Below the pieces are notes generated by a model, which searched no databases, had not been told where the DNA came from, and saw nothing but the letters and a program-made list of their open reading frames with translations. From Chitinophaga oryziterrae (GTDB lineage Bacteria; Bacteroidota; Bacteroidia; Chitinophagales; Chitinophagaceae), in NCBI RefSeq assembly GCF_009758125.1, contig NZ_WRXO01000010.1:62001-126000 (forward strand): a stretch of DNA of 64,000 nucleotides, given 5' to 3'. This document shows positions 45,490-54,941 of this stretch, one piece after another (position 1 is the stretch's first letter; every line of letters begins with the position of its first letter). The position numbers and the translations under genes are program-made.

Positions 45490-47163
45490 CTATTCTACAA
45501 CTACTTTCACCGTCGGACTATTATGCGTCGGCGTCAACATCCCCGCAAATACACAGAATTTCAACTGGTAAGTTCCTGGTTGATCCGGCATCACAACCTC
45601 TATCTTGTTAATACGCCTTTCAATAGCCTTCCCCAGCGATAAGTCAGATTTCACGGCTGGTATCTCTCCTCCATTATGCATAAATCCATAACCCAATACC
45701 CCGCTATCTGCCGGAACAGGAGTGCCATAACCATTCTTTAACTGAAGGACAAACGTCATATGTGCCCCCGCCGTCGTCTTTACCTCTTTCATTGCAGGTA
45801 TTAACTGGATAAGGGAATAAGAGTAATAATGATCCTGTATAAAATAAATCCAAAGTCCTTTAGCTGTTTGAATAGTTCCTGTTACCGGTAAATTAAAATG
45901 ATCATAAGGAGCCGTAACGATCATCGCAGGCTTACCCCACAACTGTTTTTCCGTATCCCAGTAGTTGTACTGATTACGTCTTGAATAACGGCTGTTAACA
46001 CTGTAAGAAACCCCATTATCACTATAAAACATATACTTGGAAGGCAACTGGTAACTGTTCAGGAACACCACAGGCTTACCTGCCGCTTTTTCCTGCAGGG
46101 CTAATGCCCAGCTTCTGTTATGATGAAGTTCAGGACGGACATCCACTCCGGGTGCAAAATCCCACACCATATATACCCTCGCGACCATCACTACCAGTAA
46201 CGTAAAAAATGCAAAATATTTCAGAGGGGTAATAGATCTCCGCCTACGAAAAATAGACTGATGTGCCAGTACAAACACCGGTGTAAAAAGCATTACCGTC
46301 CAGTTAGCCTCTACCCGACCTTTATAACTACTCAGCAGGAAGAATACCAGCACCCCAATAGCGGAGAATTTCAGACTACGCTCAAACGCACTTTGTATCG
46401 GACATACAAAGGCATAATATAGGATCAGCCATCCCGCTATCGGGCCAAACAACAATAACTGCCCTAATATATATTCAGCTGTAAAGCCAATCTCATAAGC
46501 AGCTGCATTACGCTCTACCAGGTGATATTGTAAAGAAGGGAATCCGTGCGCGTACTGCCAGTAAATGTGTGGCAGGAATAAAATAGCGGTGATTATTACA
46601 GCGATATAAAATTTGAATACTCTTAAGAGATTAAGGTTGGAAATAACAGTGAATGCTACCAGTAAAATACCATGATACTTGCTGTAGAACATCAACGCCA
46701 TGCTCAAAGCCAGCAGGAATGTATTCTTCCAGCTCTGTTGTTCGAGAAAAGAACGGTATATTAAAAAGTATAACGCCGCAAAAAAGATGAGAGGAACATC
46801 CGGTACAGCCAGCATACCACCTAACTGTATGGCTCCCATTGAACACAACAGGAGATAAAAAATCCGGTTGTCCCGGCGAGCGATCAGTTTATCAGTAATG
46901 ATCAGTGTGAAGAAATTCAGGATCACCATGCAGATACGTACCCCAAACTCATTATGAAACAACCCGTAACCTATTTTTATCAGCAGCGCAACCATTGGCG
47001 GGTGATCAAAATAGCCCCAGTCGAGATGACGGGAATACACCCAATAATACGACTCATCGTCCAGCAGCTGCGTATAATATGCCTGGAGAAGCCCCAGGAT
47101 TAACCAGGCCAGCAGAAAAAGACGTTTATATTGATGTTTTGTGAAATAGCGAACTACATCCAT
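45490..47163 (-). CDS. Glycosyltransferase family 39 / ArnT-like membrane protein
   Basis: 557 residues with about ten membrane helices in the first 340 residues. The GT-C features are clear: YTQLLDDESYYWVYSRHLDWGYFDHPPMVAL, holding the periplasmic DE pair of the first loop (DDE), and DHPPMVA. A C-terminal soluble region follows. These enzymes move sugars from a polyprenyl-phosphate donor to lipid or protein in the periplasm. The C-terminal beta-rich part (about 430-557) is larger than the catalytic core needs. The acceptor is unknown. Confidence 0.9.
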   Translation of the reverse strand: MDVVRYFTKHQYKRLFLLAWLILGLLQAYYTQLLDDESYYWVYSRHLDWGYFDHPPMVALLIKIGYGLFHNEFGVRICMVILNFFTLIITDKLIARRDNRIFYLLLCSMGAIQLGGMLAVPDVPLIFFAALYFLIYRSFLEQQSWKNTFLLALSMALMFYSKYHGILLVAFTVISNLNLLRVFKFYIAVIITAILFLPHIYWQYAHGFPSLQYHLVERNAAAYEIGFTAEYILGQLLLFGPIAGWLILYYAFVCPIQSAFERSLKFSAIGVLVFFLLSSYKGRVEANWTVMLFTPVFVLAHQSIFRRRRSITPLKYFAFFTLLVVMVARVYMVWDFAPGVDVRPELHHNRSWALALQEKAAGKPVVFLNSYQLPSKYMFYSDNGVSYSVNSRYSRRNQYNYWDTEKQLWGKPAMIVTAPYDHFNLPVTGTIQTAKGLWIYFIQDHYYSYSLIQLIPAMKEVKTTAGAHMTFVLQLKNGYGTPVPADSGVLGYGFMHNGGEIPAVKSDLSLGKAIERRINKIEVVMPDQPGTYQLKFCVFAGMLTPTHNSPTVKVVVE

Positions 47164-47226
47164 GAAATTACTGGTTGAAACTGCTAAGATAACCCAATAA
47201 ACAATTATGATAACCGATTCGTGTAA

Positions 47227-48327
47227 CTATGCAGTTATCAGCTGTTTAAGCTCCCATTGTTTATCCAGCACCATCATGCTGGCGCGGTAACCGGTAGCAA
47301 TAAATCCCAGTTCCTTGCCCAAACCGGCAACAGTAGCAGGATAAGCAGATGCCATCCTCAACGCTTCTTCCGCATCTATCCCTACTTTATTAATACAGTT
47401 CCTCACCGCCTGCAGCATGGTCAGCCGGGAGCCAGCCAATACTCCCTGAGCATTTACATAACGGTCCGGCTCTTTCACATAAACATAATCACCAGGACCT
47501 TCTTCCACCGCATCAGTAATCAGGAACAGGCGGGCACCCATTATCTTTTTACTGATCCGTACTGCATTAAAATCAACATGAATCCCATCAACCACTATAC
47601 TGGAATTTACCCGTGGATGGTCATAAATGGCCCCAACAAAACCAGGCGCCCTGCTTTGCAGCGGGGACATGGCATTGAACAGGTGCGTACAGGTTGTAAT
47701 TCCGTTTTCGAACGACTGGTATAACTGCTCGTACGTGCCATTGCTATGCCCTGCAGAGATCAGGATTCCCGCATCCTGCAATCGCTTCACTAATACAGGA
47801 TCACAACACTCCGGCGCCAGTGTCATCATTTTTATGATTCCCTGTCCATGTTGCAACAACAGGTCTATATCTTCTTTTACAGGTGATTTTATGAATTGTG
47901 TTAAGTGCGCTCCTCTCTTCTCGTTATTGATAAACGGCCCTTCCAGGTGTAACCCCAGTACGCCTTCACCACCCTGCTCCCAGTAATCCTTTACCGCCTG
48001 TATGGCCTGCAGCATCACTTCAAAAGACATGGTAGGGATCGTAGGCATAAAGTAAGCGGCCCCTCCACTCTTACAATAGGCATACATAGCCTGTAAGGTG
48101 GCTACCCCCGGATGCAATGGAAACAATCCGCCATTACCCCCATAAATCTGCAGGTCAATCAAAGCAGGCGCTAGTATATCTCCCTGCAAATCGATAACGG
48201 AGGCATGAGACGGCACTTCCGCAACAGGGACGATACCGGTTATCCGGCCGTTCTCTGTCAGTACAGCATGTGCATAGTATAATGTCTCTCCTGTAAAAAT
48301 GGTAGCATTCTGATACGCACTAAGCAT
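47227..48327 (-). CDS. nagA: N-acetylglucosamine-6-phosphate deacetylase
   Basis: 366 residues of the amidohydrolase fold. Metal and substrate motifs are present: HLEGPFINNEKRGAH (Glu ligand), SAGHSNGTYEQ (His), THLFNAMSPLQSRAPG (His), VVDGIHVDF and the catalytic Asp in FLITDAVEE. It removes acetate from GlcNAc-6-phosphate during recycling of cell-wall or chitin-derived amino sugars. No nagB or GlcNAc transporter is adjacent. The first zinc motif of two-metal members (HxH) is replaced by LQIYGGNGG, as in one-metal NagA. Confidence 0.92.
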   Translation of the reverse strand: MLSAYQNATIFTGETLYYAHAVLTENGRITGIVPVAEVPSHASVIDLQGDILAPALIDLQIYGGNGGLFPLHPGVATLQAMYAYCKSGGAAYFMPTIPTMSFEVMLQAIQAVKDYWEQGGEGVLGLHLEGPFINNEKRGAHLTQFIKSPVKEDIDLLLQHGQGIIKMMTLAPECCDPVLVKRLQDAGILISAGHSNGTYEQLYQSFENGITTCTHLFNAMSPLQSRAPGFVGAIYDHPRVNSSIVVDGIHVDFNAVRISKKIMGARLFLITDAVEEGPGDYVYVKEPDRYVNAQGVLAGSRLTMLQAVRNCINKVGIDAEEALRMASAYPATVAGLGKELGFIATGYRASMMVLDKQWELKQLITA

Positions 48328-48351
48328 TTGGCAATATTTTTATGGGCAGCG

Positions 48352-48735
48352 TTACAATTCGTACAATTCCAGTGGTAATCCATCAGGGTCTGTAAAAAAG
48401 GTGAACCGTTTACCTGTGTATGGGTCTACACGTATCGGTTCGGTTACTACAGCATGGGTGTTCAATGCAGCTACTGACTGATCAATATTATCAACAGCAA
48501 AAGCGAGGTGACGCAATCCGCGTGCTTCCGGACCGCTGGCACGTGGTGGCGGGTCAGGAAAAGAAAACAGCTCAATGATATATTGTCCTTCCAGCGCCAG
48601 GTCCAGCTTATAGGATTTCCGTTCCAGCCTGTACACTTCACGAATGATCTCCAGGCCCAGTACCTCTGTATAGAATAATTTGCTTCGTTCGTAATCCGAA
48701 CAGATTACGGCAACATGATGAATATGCTTTAACAT
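48352..48735 (-). CDS. VOC family protein (YaeR/GloA-like)
   Basis: A 127-residue vicinal-oxygen-chelate protein with two beta-alpha-beta-beta-beta modules: HIHHVAVICSDYERSKLFYTEVLG and GLRHLAFAVDNIDQSV. Metal ligands are likely His7 or His8, a Glu in the first module, His near 75 and the C-terminal Glu of GLPLELYEL. It resembles the YaeR/SMU1112c subgroup rather than authentic glyoxalase I; the substrate is unknown. The start codon shares one base with the stop of the upstream omega-amidase gene (TAATG), so the two are translationally coupled. Confidence 0.88.
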   Translation of the reverse strand: MLKHIHHVAVICSDYERSKLFYTEVLGLEIIREVYRLERKSYKLDLALEGQYIIELFSFPDPPPRASGPEARGLRHLAFAVDNIDQSVAALNTHAVVTEPIRVDPYTGKRFTFFTDPDGLPLELYEL

Positions 48736-49529
48736 TAAAATACCTGGAATTTATCTGCATCTTTCAGGAAAGGAATGTTCTTCCTTATCTCATCCAGCTT
48801 GGTACGTTCGAGTGTAGTAGTAAAAATATCTTCATCATGTCCCTTGCGGTAAATGATCTCTCCCATTGGGTCTATCAGGCTGCTGTCTCCGCTATGATAA
48901 ATCTCATTACCATCATTGCCCACCCTGTTTACACCAATCATATAGCACTGGTTTTCAATGGCACGTGCCTGTAGCAGCGTCTTCCAGGCAGTAGCGCGTC
49001 TTTCCGGCCAGTTAGCCACATTGATGAGTATATCGTAAGCAGGAGCCCCTGTCTCCGGAGTAATCACATTACGCGACCATACCGGGAAACGAAGGTCGTA
49101 ACAGATAGTCAGACATATTTTCCAACCCTTTACCTGTGCTATCAGACGGCGATCGCCCGCATGATAATGCTCATGTTCACCGGCATAGCCGAACAGGTGG
49201 CGTTTGTCATAAGTGCCTGCTACACCATTAGGCTGCATCCAGATCAGTCGATTCAGGTATTCCCCGTTCTCCTCAATGATCAGGCTTCCTGTAAGGATGA
49301 TATTCTTCTGGGCGGCCTTTTTCCTCATCCACTGTACAGCACTGCCTTCCATTGTTTCAGCCAGCTTCTCCGGCTTCATGCTGAAACCGGTACTGAACAT
49401 TTCCGGTAATACAACTACTTCTGTACGTTCAGTAATAGCATCAATCTTTTCGTCGAACATACGCAGGTTGGCTGCGATGTCTTCCCAATGTAAGTTGGCC
49501 TGGATGAGTGTAACCTTCAGATCTGACAT
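48735..49529 (-). CDS. Nitrilase superfamily omega-amidase (Nit2/YafV-like)
   Basis: 264 residues with the full nitrilase triad: Glu in VVLPEMFSTGF (near 42), Lys in TYDKRHLF and Cys in CLTICYDLRFPVWSRN. The MFSTGFSM and RHLFGYAGEHE contexts are those of omega-amidase, which hydrolyses 2-oxoglutaramate or 2-oxosuccinamate, repair products of amino transfer reactions. It is coupled to the downstream VOC gene by a 1-base overlap. Confidence 0.9.
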   Translation of the reverse strand: MSDLKVTLIQANLHWEDIAANLRMFDEKIDAITERTEVVVLPEMFSTGFSMKPEKLAETMEGSAVQWMRKKAAQKNIILTGSLIIEENGEYLNRLIWMQPNGVAGTYDKRHLFGYAGEHEHYHAGDRRLIAQVKGWKICLTICYDLRFPVWSRNVITPETGAPAYDILINVANWPERRATAWKTLLQARAIENQCYMIGVNRVGNDGNEIYHSGDSSLIDPMGEIIYRKGHDEDIFTTTLERTKLDEIRKNIPFLKDADKFQVF

Positions 49530-49598
49530 AAATATCTATCGATTAATAAAAAAGAAAGCCCCTAAATTTACGACGACTTGGCTTAGAAACTTTTAAAA

Positions 49599-50060
49599 TT
49601 ATGCAGCGTCTTTTGCGATTTGTTCAACTATTGGCTGCGCCAGCTCCTGTTCATACCCTTTTTGCATCAGGTACTGTACCACTTTGTACTTCCTTTTGAA
49701 CGGTTCTTCCCCCCTGAGCGACTCATATTTCTTAGTCGCCAGCGTGGTCAATGCCTGTTCATAATCATCGGCATCAATCTCTTCCATCCCCTTTTTAATG
49801 CAGTAAGCAGATACCTGTCGCTGTTTTAATTCCGCCAGTATCTTCTTACGCCCCCATTGCTTAGACCGGAACTTTCCGCCTGCAAAGGCCCTGGCAAAGC
49901 GCTCCTCATTCAGGAAGTTCTCAGATACCAGCGCTGCTATCGCCTCATCCACTTCCTCTCCTCTCAGTCCCAGCTCCAGGCATTTGTATTTCACTTCGCT
50001 ATGGCTACGCTCCTGGTAGGCACAATAGTGCTGCAATTTTGCTATGTACGAACTACTCAT
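49599..50060 (-). CDS. recX: Regulatory protein RecX
   Basis: 153 residues made of tandem three-helix RecX repeats: ALVSENFLNEERFARAFAGGKFRSKQWGRKKILAELKQR is the central module, with a C-terminal repeat (FKRKYKVVQYLMQKGYEQELAQPI). RecX binds RecA filaments and dampens recombination. recA is not adjacent. It is flanked by uvrD, with a palindromic terminator between. Confidence 0.92.
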   Translation of the reverse strand: MSSSYIAKLQHYCAYQERSHSEVKYKCLELGLRGEEVDEAIAALVSENFLNEERFARAFAGGKFRSKQWGRKKILAELKQRQVSAYCIKKGMEEIDADDYEQALTTLATKKYESLRGEEPFKRKYKVVQYLMQKGYEQELAQPIVEQIAKDAA

Positions 50061-50069
50061 ATATAAAAC

Positions 50070-50101
50070 AAAAAGGAAGAGGCCATGGCCTCTTCCTTTT
50101 T
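50070..50101. terminator. 32-bp perfect palindromic terminator between uvrD and recX
   Basis: AAAAAGGAAGAGGCCA is joined to its exact complement with no separate loop. Read on the minus strand it lies after the uvrD stop and just before the recX start, so it would separate the two transcripts. Confidence 0.88.
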
Positions 50102-50116
50102 CTATTTGTGCCTTAA

Positions 50117-52456
50117 TTATTTTTTTACGATCATTAAACGGGCATAATTCAGCATGATCTTCTTTTCACCGCCGCCTTTGGGGAATACCACATTGGCAAT
50201 GCGGTTATTGGGAGCCCCTTCCATTTGCAGGATGGTACCAAACCCAAACTTCTGATGCTCCACTTCCATCCCCGCTTCCATCAATGCCGGATCATCCGGT
50301 GTAAAGTTCGGCGAAGGCACATGTGTACTGGCAGCTCCTGCTGTTCCTGCCGGTTTCGGCATAGGACGCGGAGACGCTGCCTGTGCAGGCGCTTTCTTCT
50401 GCATCTTGTCGAACATATTTCCACCACCACCAGCGCTGCTGTTGCCCCATAACCCACTACCAGGGGAGTTCCTTACAGATCCTCCACCAGCATAACTACG
50501 GTCTATATATTTCTCAGGCATTTCTTCCAGGAAACGGCTGGACTCATTATTCACCAGCTGTCCAAAGCGATAACGGCTGTTGGCATATGTTAGCCACAAA
50601 CGTGCTTTAGCACGGGTAATGGCCACATAAAACAACCGGCGTTCCTCTTCCAGTTCCTCCCTGGAATTGATAGACATGCCACTTGGGAATAAACTTTCTT
50701 CCAGCCCCACCGTAAATACTACCGGAAATTCCAGTCCTTTCGCAGCGTGGATGGTCATCAGGCATACTACATCGCTATTCTCTTCACTACCCTTATCAGC
50801 ATCGGTAAGCAGGGTAATCTGTTGCAGGTAGGTACCTAATGTTTTCTCCAGCAGTTCCCCATCTTCAGTAGGTGTTTCGGTAAACTCCTTTATTGAGTTC
50901 AGCAGCTCCTGTATATTCTCATACCGGGCCAACCCTTCTGTAGTTTTGTCATTGAATAATTCCTTTACCAGGTTGGTAGATTTACCTACCTGCAGCGCAA
51001 TATCATAAGCATTGTGTTTGCCCAGCATGGCATGGAAGCTGCTGATCATTACCACAAAATTTTCTATCGCTTCCAGTGTACCTGCTTTAAAACCGAACTC
51101 ACGGGCTCTTTCCAGTACCTGCCACATGGTAATGTTATGATCATTTGCTAACACCACCACTTTTTCTATCGTTGTTTTACCAATACCGCGAACAGGATAA
51201 TTGATAATACGTTTCAGACTTTCTTCATCCTGTGTATTCATGGTGATACGCAGATATGCTACAAAGTCCTTGATTTCCTTACGCTGATAAAAAGAGGTAC
51301 CACCAAAGATGCGGTAAGGAATAGCTTTTTTACGAAGGCTTTCCTCAAAAGAACGGCTCTGTGCATTTGTACGGTAAAGGATAGCAAAATCCTTGTTAGC
51401 ATAATGATTGCGCAGGCGTTGCTCTGCAATAGTTTCTGCTACGAATTTACCTTCCTCGTTGTCCGTCATGGTACGCACGAGTTTGATCTTTTCACCTTCA
51501 CTGTTATCGGTCCACAGGTTCTTTTCTATCTGTCCTTTGTTGTTGCCGATTACTTCATTGGCCACGTTAAGGATAGACTTTGTACTTCTGTAGTTCTGTT
51601 CCAGCTTCACCACTTTTGCATCATCATAATCCTTTTCAAACTGCAGGATATTTTCGATGGTAGCACCACGGAAGGAGTAGATACTTTGTGCATCATCTCC
51701 CACCACGCAGATATTTTCATGCGCAGCACCTAATAACTTAATGATCTCGTACTGTGCAGGGTTCGTATCCTGGTACTCGTCGATCATTATGTATTTAAAC
51801 TTGTGCTGGTATTTGTGTAATACTTCAGGAAAGCCTTTCAGCAAAATGTACATTTTGTACAGCAGGTCATCAAAGTCCATAGCGCCATTCTTGAAACAAC
51901 GTTTGGCGTACATGTCGTACAGTTTACCTACCATAGGTCTGTTTGCACGCATGTCTTCCTGTTGTACACCGTAGTCTACCTGGTATTCTTCAGGCCCCAT
52001 CAGGCTGTTTTTGGCAGCAGAAATACGGTTGTATACTAAGTTAGGTTTGTAATGTTTATCATCGAGATTCTGTTCATTGATGATTGTTCTCAATACACTT
52101 TTGGCATCATCAGAATCATAGATGGTGAAGTCGTTTGGGTAACCGAGACGATGTGCTTCTGCTCTCAGCAGGCGGGCAAATACGGAGTGAAAGGTACCTA
52201 TGTATAAGTTGCGGGCTTCCGATCCTCCAAGGATCTTTTCCACACGTTCCTTCATTTCACGGGCAGCCTTATTAGTAAACGTTAGTGATAGTATATTAAA
52301 CGCATCCACACCATTACGTAACAAGTGTGCAATTCTCATTGTCAGCACTTTCGTTTTACCGGAACCTGCACCAGCAACAATCATCAGCGGACCTTTAATA
52401 TGCTCTACCGCTTCGCGTTGCCGCTCATTCAATTCATCTAAATAATTTGCCTTCAT
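50117..52456 (-). CDS. uvrD: ATP-dependent DNA helicase UvrD/PcrA
   Basis: About 779 residues from MKANYLDELNERQREAV. All superfamily 1A motifs are visible: Q motif, Walker A AGAGSGKTKVL, DEYQDTN (motif II), GDDAQSIYSFRGA (III), QNYRST (IV), TIHAAKGLEFPVVF (V) and VAITRAK (VI). A Gly/Pro-rich linker precedes a C-terminal UvrD tail with the MEVEHQKFGFGTILQMEG RNA-polymerase-interaction fold. It acts in nucleotide excision and mismatch repair. The upstream frame extension is discounted because ATG at 52456 matches the family start. Confidence 0.96.
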   Translation of the reverse strand: MKANYLDELNERQREAVEHIKGPLMIVAGAGSGKTKVLTMRIAHLLRNGVDAFNILSLTFTNKAAREMKERVEKILGGSEARNLYIGTFHSVFARLLRAEAHRLGYPNDFTIYDSDDAKSVLRTIINEQNLDDKHYKPNLVYNRISAAKNSLMGPEEYQVDYGVQQEDMRANRPMVGKLYDMYAKRCFKNGAMDFDDLLYKMYILLKGFPEVLHKYQHKFKYIMIDEYQDTNPAQYEIIKLLGAAHENICVVGDDAQSIYSFRGATIENILQFEKDYDDAKVVKLEQNYRSTKSILNVANEVIGNNKGQIEKNLWTDNSEGEKIKLVRTMTDNEEGKFVAETIAEQRLRNHYANKDFAILYRTNAQSRSFEESLRKKAIPYRIFGGTSFYQRKEIKDFVAYLRITMNTQDEESLKRIINYPVRGIGKTTIEKVVVLANDHNITMWQVLERAREFGFKAGTLEAIENFVVMISSFHAMLGKHNAYDIALQVGKSTNLVKELFNDKTTEGLARYENIQELLNSIKEFTETPTEDGELLEKTLGTYLQQITLLTDADKGSEENSDVVCLMTIHAAKGLEFPVVFTVGLEESLFPSGMSINSREELEEERRLFYVAITRAKARLWLTYANSRYRFGQLVNNESSRFLEEMPEKYIDRSYAGGGSVRNSPGSGLWGNSSAGGGGNMFDKMQKKAPAQAASPRPMPKPAGTAGAASTHVPSPNFTPDDPALMEAGMEVEHQKFGFGTILQMEGAPNNRIANVVFPKGGGEKKIMLNYARLMIVKK

Positions 52457-52541
52457 TATTATAATTAAAATTCCTGACCTCCACCAGGAACTGGTGGAAT
52501 AAAAAACTAAATTGGGAAGGCGTAAAAATACAAAAGATCGG

Positions 52542-53051
52542 TCAATATCTTGCAATCCGTGATTTCAGCATCTTACGGGCAAAATGGATGCGGCTCTTCA
52601 CCGTACCCAGCGGCTCATTGAGCATAGCGGCTATTTCGAAGTATTTATAACCTTCAAAATAAAGCATGAAAGGCTGTTTAAATATTACAGGCAGGTTATA
52701 TACTGCCATGTGAACATCTTTAATGCGCAGATTCGTTTCTGCCCCATTTCCAATAACAGGTTGTTGCTGATGCAACAGGAATTCTCCCGCGGAATTATCC
52801 AGCAAACGGAACTGCCGGTTACCACGCCTGTAGTTATTGATAAAGATATTACGCATGATGGTATACAGCCATGCGCGGATGTTGGTACCGGCCAGGTATT
52901 TGTCGCGGTTGGCCAGTGCACGGAAAAGTGTTTCCTGGTAGAGGTCCTTGGCTGATTCAGTGTCCTTTGTAAGCGTAACAGCGTAAGGTCTCAGGAAATC
53001 AGCATTTCCCAGTAATAGTGTATTGAATTCTGTGGATGACATAACGAACAA
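52542..53051 (-). CDS. ECF-type RNA polymerase sigma factor
   Basis: 169 residues with region 2 (DLYQETLFRALANRDKY and NIRAWLYTIMRNIFINNYRR) and region 4 helix-turn-helix (FEIAAMLNEPLGTVKSRIHFARKML). There is a second in-frame ATG at residue 4. No anti-sigma gene is adjacent on either side, so control must be by another route or a distant gene. Upstream TAAACTTTG 6 nt before the ATG is close to a housekeeping -7 box. The target regulon is unknown. Confidence 0.92.
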   Translation of the reverse strand: MFVMSSTEFNTLLLGNADFLRPYAVTLTKDTESAKDLYQETLFRALANRDKYLAGTNIRAWLYTIMRNIFINNYRRGNRQFRLLDNSAGEFLLHQQQPVIGNGAETNLRIKDVHMAVYNLPVIFKQPFMLYFEGYKYFEIAAMLNEPLGTVKSRIHFARKMLKSRIARY

Positions 53052-53545
53052 AGTTTAAGCATCTGAAAAAAAATCATGCTTCAGCTGATAAACCAGACTT
53101 TTAAGGGAAACAATTATTGATTGCCGAAAATGATGATGTGACTGACATATGCTAGGGTATTAAAACATTCAAAAGGGTGCACGAAAAAGAACAGCACTTA
53201 TGAAACAACCGCTATCAGTATGGGATACAACACATATACGAATTCAATGCATCAACATCACGTTATATAATCATTCTCATTATTCAAATCCTCGAATTTC
53301 AAACATACAATTGTAGAAGGTATTTCCATTGTTGTAGATTTTATGGTTACTCAATGATTGGGGGTATGTACCAGTCTGTAATGACTCGCTCAGATTGTAA
53401 TATGGTTCTTACTTTAAGAAAATATCCTATACTTAAACATGCCATTCACAGACAACATATATATCCGACTTAATGACTCTTAACACAATTTAACAAATTG
53501 GATTGTATTCACCAAAAAAAGCTAGTGACAACATCTAAACTAAAA
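53052..53545. other. AT-rich intergenic region between the ECF sigma gene and rpiB
   Basis: About 490 bases with only short frames; the longest seen is a plus-strand 38-codon frame from about 53200 (MKQPLSVWDTTHIR...) with no recognisable similarity or upstream promoter. The right end is the terminator of rpiB. No RNA structure was recognised. Confidence 0.5.
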
Positions 53546-53578
53546 AGCTGATTGTCAGATATATTCCGGCAATCAGCT
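53546..53578 (-). terminator. Terminator of rpiB
   Basis: A 9-bp stem AGCTGATTG/CAATCAGCT (53546-53554 with 53570-53578) has a 15-nt loop and is followed on the minus strand by TTTTTAG, 22 bases after the rpiB stop. Confidence 0.75.
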
Positions 53579-53600
53579 CTTGCTATGTAAAGTTTCATTT

Positions 53601-54059
53601 TTATAAACAGGCAATCTTCCTCACCCTGTTCTCATGACGTCCTCCCTCAAAAGGCGTGTCGATAAATACATCTACCATCTGTTTTGTTACATTACCATCT
53701 ACAAAACGTGCAGGTACACACAGCACATTTGCGTTGTTGTGTGAACGGGCCAGCCTGGCCAGCTCCTCACCCCAGCAGATTGCGGCACGTATACCCTGGT
53801 GTTTATTCGCAGTAATAGCTACCCCATTGCCACTTCCACATACCAGGATACCAAAAGCAGCTTGTTCCCTTTCCACCAGTGTGGCTACCGGATGGGCAAA
53901 ATCCGGGTAATCTGCAGAGTCTTTAGAAAAAGCTCCTACATCTTTTACCTTCAGACCTTTGCTTTCCAGGTAGGAAATGATCTCTTCTTTATATTCAAAC
54001 CCTGCATGATCAGAGCCGATAGCTACCGGCAGGGTAAGATTGAATAATGCCTGTGACAT
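53601..54059 (-). CDS. rpiB: Ribose-5-phosphate isomerase B
   Basis: 152 residues with RpiB/LacAB features: AIGSDHAGFEYKEEI (phosphate-binding), VCGSGNGVAITANKHQGIRAA with the Cys-x-Ser-Gly-x-Gly active-site loop (catalytic Cys near 72), and RSHNNANVLCVPARFV. It interconverts ribose-5-phosphate and ribulose-5-phosphate in the pentose phosphate pathway. It is 24 bases after tatC and probably co-transcribed with it. Confidence 0.94.
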   Translation of the reverse strand: MSQALFNLTLPVAIGSDHAGFEYKEEIISYLESKGLKVKDVGAFSKDSADYPDFAHPVATLVEREQAAFGILVCGSGNGVAITANKHQGIRAAICWGEELARLARSHNNANVLCVPARFVDGNVTKQMVDVFIDTPFEGGRHENRVRKIACL

Positions 54060-54083
54060 AACATTAAATTTAAAAACATGAAG

Positions 54084-54941
54084 TTAGGACCATTCTTCTA
54101 CTTCCGGTTCATTTTCTTTATCCTCCATGCCCTTCAATGCTCTCTTGGATACATAGATACTGATCTCATACAGCGCATATAACGGTGTAAATACGATCAT
54201 CTGGTCCACCACATCAGGCGGTGTAACAACAGCAGCCAGTACCAGTATAACAACGATTGCGTGGCGACGGTAAGTACGCAGGAAGGTAGGTGTAACAAAA
54301 CCGATCTTGGTCAGGAAGAATATCAGGACCGGCAATTCAAACAGAATACCCATACCAAGTACTATCTGCGACAATAAATCGAAATAATCATCAATGAAGA
54401 ACTGATTAACCACTTTAGTTGTAACAGTATAACCTGCCAGGAAGTTGATGGTAAAGGGCACCATCAGAAAATAACTGAAGCCTATCCCCAAAAAAAACTG
54501 GAAAGACACCCAGAATATAACGCCACGTGCTCCTCTCAACTCCCTGTCTTTCAATGCCGGTTTTATAAAACGCCAGAATTCCCAGAAAATATAAGGGAAT
54601 GCTACAACCAGTCCAAAGATAAATGCCAGCTTGAACTGTAACATTACCTGCCCTATCATCTGGTGGTTCTGGAAATTAAAAACAACAGGCGTAATACACA
54701 ATTTATCTCCCATGCCTACCAGTTGACTGATCTTGCATAATAACACATAAGAAGGGAAAGTTCTGTTGGTAGGCCCGAAGACTACATTATCCAGTATTTC
54801 CTGTGTGTAGATAAACCCTACAGTGCTAAATACAACAATAGCGACAAACGAGCGAACTATATGCCAGCGCAGGTCTTCCAGGTGGTCAAAGAAAGACATC
54901 TCCGCTTTCTCTCCGTTATTTGCAAAAAGTTTCTTGAACAT
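54084..54941 (-). CDS. tatC: Sec-independent (Tat) translocase subunit TatC
   Basis: 285 residues with six membrane helices and TatC signatures: SFFDHLEDLRWHIVRSF near residue 15, the periplasmic cap loops, and the FEFWRFIKPAL-type segment (YIFWEFWRFIKPALKDRE). A charged Glu-rich tail ends the protein (MEDKENEPEVEEWS). TatC binds twin-arginine signals. Two predicted Tat substrates in this window (GH125 and the Gfo/Idh oxidoreductase) fit its presence. tatA or tatB is not in the window. Confidence 0.95.
   Translation of the reverse strand: MFKKLFANNGEKAEMSFFDHLEDLRWHIVRSFVAIVVFSTVGFIYTQEILDNVVFGPTNRTFPSYVLLCKISQLVGMGDKLCITPVVFNFQNHQMIGQVMLQFKLAFIFGLVVAFPYIFWEFWRFIKPALKDRELRGARGVIFWVSFQFFLGIGFSYFLMVPFTINFLAGYTVTTKVVNQFFIDDYFDLLSQIVLGMGILFELPVLIFFLTKIGFVTPTFLRTYRRHAIVVILVLAAVVTPPDVVDQMIVFTPLYALYEISIYVSKRALKGMEDKENEPEVEEWS

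Noticed and set aside
50070..50101. Member of the 11-nt periodic element family
   Set aside because: The palindrome shows no 11-nt internal repeat and has normal A/T flanks of a bidirectional terminator.
53200..53316. 38-codon plus-strand frame as a small gene
   Set aside because: No promoter, no recognisable sequence and an AT-rich context where such frames occur by chance.
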